DNA of 8,308 nt from Thermoprotei archaeon (lineage in GTDB: Archaea > Thermoproteota > Thermoprotei_A > Sulfolobales > Desulfurococcaceae), in the NCBI GenBank assembly GCA_003661825.1, contig QMWW01000043.1:1-8308 (forward strand), in the 5' to 3' direction. A program made the translations under genes and the position numbers. This document shows positions 6,931 through 8,308 of this stretch, in pieces. The notes beneath the pieces are model-generated. The model saw nothing but the letters and a program-made list of their open reading frames with translations, did not search any database and was not told the origin of the DNA. Each line of letters starts with the position of its first letter. The stretch's first letter is position 1.

Positions 6931-7485
6931 CTAAGCTGTTGCATAATAGCCAGGCAGCTTCTCGCGGTAGAGCATTTTGATCCTATTGACTCCATCAACT
7001 CTTTCAATGATACTTGCAACGGGTGGAGGGACTAGATGCCTCCACTCATCGCTACCCTCAGCTATTAGTTTCCGTATCACAGAGCCCCTATAGCTATCTC
7101 TATTTACTGCGGGAGGCTCTACTACTCGATACCCCTCTTCACTGAATATCCTCTGGATAATTGGGTTAAGTGTTATGACATAGCGGAAAGGAGGGCTATA
7201 GAGCTTAACGTAGTGTACAGCTACTCTACTGACTTCAAGCGTTGGAAGAGTTACTGTTATGAATTTCTCAAGCGGTAGCTTAGCCCACTTAATGGTTTCT
7301 CTGATCATGAGGATTCTTTCACCAGCTGTAAACGGGTTTTCCGGCGTATGGCTTTGACTAGCCATTCCAACCACTACAACGACTTCACGGCATCTCTCGC
7401 TACAGTACTTTAGAACGTTTAAGTGGCCGTAATGCAGTGGCTGAAACCTAGCTATAACCAAGCATCTGCCGTCTTCAGACCCCAC
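6931..7485 (-). CDS. nadM: Archaeal-type nicotinamide-nucleotide adenylyltransferase (NadM)
   Basis: This 184-residue nucleotidyltransferase joins ATP and nicotinamide mononucleotide to give NAD+ and pyrophosphate, the last step of NAD synthesis or salvage in archaea. Family marks are RFQPLHYGH (13-21, the HxGH nucleotide-binding motif), SHTPENPFTAGER (45-57), LNPIIQRIFSEEGY (106-119), PPAVNRD (124-130) and the YRGSVIR C-terminal motif (132-138), followed by EWRHLVP. Length fits archaeal NMNATs (about 170-185). Two departures from the usual archaeal pattern stand out. The Gly before RFQP is Ala (IARFQP), and the segment normally rich in Asp and Trp before the TPPF-like loop reads TLEVSRVAVHYV (82-93). 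Start GTG 7485 is 9 bases after GGTG inside GGGGTG (7500-7495). It leads the three-gene minus-strand operon. Confidence 0.92.
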   Translation of the reverse strand: MGSEDGRCLVIARFQPLHYGHLNVLKYCSERCREVVVVVGMASQSHTPENPFTAGERILMIRETIKWAKLPLEKFITVTLPTLEVSRVAVHYVKLYSPPFRYVITLNPIIQRIFSEEGYRVVEPPAVNRDSYRGSVIRKLIAEGSDEWRHLVPPPVASIIERVDGVNRIKMLYREKLPGYYATA

Positions 7486-7553
7486 TCTACGCTACACCCC
7501 TACTTATTCTGTATCACGACAAATAGGCTAATAAGCAGTAGAGGTATGAGAGA

Positions 7554-7562
7554 ATTTATAGA
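7554..7562 (-). promoter_or_regulatory. Putative TATA box for the nadM operon
   Basis: The minus strand reads TCTATAAAT here, the best archaeal TATA match between nadM and the divergent protease gene. Transcription would begin near 7530, leaving a leader of about 45 bases that ends in the GGGGTG site. Motif and distance are the only support. Confidence 0.4.
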
Positions 7563-7573
7563 TAAACGCTATA

Positions 7574-7592
7574 CTATATCTTATCAATATAG
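7574..7592. promoter_or_regulatory. Perfect 6-bp inverted repeat in the divergent nadM / protease promoter region
   Basis: CTATAT (7574-7579) and ATATAG (7587-7592) flank a 7-base spacer. The element lies 18 to 36 bases before the GTG of the M50 protease gene, where its TATA box should be. It may be an operator, or only a TATA-like region whose AT richness makes such symmetry easy to get by chance. Confidence 0.25.
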
Positions 7593-7609
7593 CAAATAGC
7601 TGTTTAGCG

Positions 7610-8242
7610 GTGTATGAGTTGTCATCAATAGTAGAGCTTAATGAGGCATTAGCAATACTGATCACCGTAGTAGTTCTAAGCTTAGTCTTTGGCTCAGGCT
7701 ACATACTTAGAGGGGACCTAGCGCTCTATGCCATAATTACAGTGATAGCTGTGATAGGCGTTATACCCCACGAATTAGCACATAGATGGTGTGCGCGTAA
7801 AATGGGTTCATACAGTAGATACGTACTAAGCCCGATCGGCCTAGTATTGACACTAATAACCGCTATACCATGGATACCCTTTAAAATAATAATGCCGGGT
7901 TTCACGCTAGTGGTTCCATCGAGATATGAACCGAATTACTTGAAGAGACTGAATGGGTTATCAGGCTATATAGGTCCTCTAACTAATATAGTTATAGCTT
8001 CGGTTTCTCTCGCAACTTATGCGCTATTAGTTGAAGTAATCGCGGGGTTGCCATGGATTGTTTCAACTTTCCTAAAGCTTAATTCCTACATTAACTCGTG
8101 GATAGCGATATTCAACCTACTGCCCATACCGCCTCTTGATGGAAGTAAAATCTGGTCATGGAACCCCGGGGTATGGATAACCACTTTCCTACTAGGAATA
8201 GGGCTTTACGTCGTTAGCGGATACCTCATTGGGGTATTCTAG
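7610..8242 (+). CDS. Site-2-protease-like membrane metalloprotease (M50 family)
   Basis: This 210-residue, strongly hydrophobic protein should sit in the cytoplasmic membrane with about six segments (near residues 12-32, 37-57, 75-102, 120-145, 160-175 and 187-208). The zinc motif HELAH is at 54-58 in the second segment, and the matching third-ligand motif LDG is at 176-178 (D177) in NLLPIPPLDG. GYIGPLTN (119-126) matches the conserved GPxxN region between them. Together these define the intramembrane site-2 protease class, which cuts membrane-spanning substrates such as anchored regulators; the substrate here is unknown. No PDZ or CBS domain is attached, so this is a minimal form. The start could be GTG 7610, or TTG 7619, which lies 6 bases after GGTG (7609-7612); both leave all motifs intact. 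It is transcribed alone and divergently from nadM. Confidence 0.9.
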   Translation: MYELSSIVELNEALAILITVVVLSLVFGSGYILRGDLALYAIITVIAVIGVIPHELAHRWCARKMGSYSRYVLSPIGLVLTLITAIPWIPFKIIMPGFTLVVPSRYEPNYLKRLNGLSGYIGPLTNIVIASVSLATYALLVEVIAGLPWIVSTFLKLNSYINSWIAIFNLLPIPPLDGSKIWSWNPGVWITTFLLGIGLYVVSGYLIGVF

Positions 8243-8286
8243 ATACCACTATCTCAGACAAATACCTCTTACATACAGCAATATTA

Positions 8287-8295
8287 CTATATAAT
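8287..8295 (+). promoter_or_regulatory. Possible TATA box of a gene beyond the right edge
   Basis: CTATATAAT stands in the 66-base AT-rich tail after the protease gene and would direct transcription out of the window. No clear poly-T terminator is present between the protease stop and this point. Nothing downstream is visible, so this is weak. Confidence 0.2.
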
Positions 8296-8308
8296 CCCAG
8301 TTTAAAAC

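Noticed and set aside
8243..8308. Possible terminator after the M50 protease gene
   Set aside because: No T-run or stable hairpin is seen; the stretch is only AT rich.
1..8308. Mobile element, CRISPR array, tRNA or rRNA gene
   Set aside because: I found no regularly spaced direct repeats, terminal inverted repeats, transposase motifs or cloverleaf-like conserved blocks; nearly all of the window is coding sequence of core-type genes.

Overview
The window looks like ordinary chromosomal DNA of a thermophilic crenarchaeon, probably of the Desulfurococcales type; this placement is inference and I do not name a species. The reasons are an archaeal-type NMN adenylyltransferase, a TldD/TldE pair, a winged-helix biotin ligase of archaeal shape, compact gene packing, heavy use of AGA/AGG, CTA, GTA and ATA codons, GTG and TTG starts, and Shine-Dalgarno sites that are almost always GGTG, 6 to 9 bases before the start.

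Layout. Positions 1-2521 (minus) carry a small zinc-site protein followed 12 bp later by a large DExH helicase with a C-terminal MrfA/Hrq1-type (DUF1998) cysteine domain; the helicase gene runs off the left edge near its natural end. A compact divergent promoter region at about 2510-2565 separates this pair from tldD-tldE (2565-5344, plus), two genes joined by a 4-bp GTGA overlap that encode the catalytic and non-catalytic halves of the TldD/E metalloprotease. That operon ends tail to tail, with a 4-bp overlap, against a minus-strand operon transcribed leftward: nadM (NMN adenylyltransferase) - a YkgJ-type CxxxCC metal-cluster protein - birA (biotin protein ligase), 7485 to 5341. A second divergent promoter region (7486-7609) leads rightward to a membrane site-2-protease-like M50 metalloprotease (7610-8242). 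The last 66 bp hold no gene that I can support.

Functionally the window combines DNA repair or processing (helicase), peptide processing (TldD/E and the M50 protease), NAD synthesis and biotin attachment. I see no mobile element, CRISPR array, RNA gene or defence island. The most useful points for a second look are unusual residues at conserved substrate-binding positions in both NadM and BirA, the helicase plus small zinc protein pairing, a TldD/E pair with no substrate gene nearby, and start-codon corrections implied by the uniform GGTG sites.
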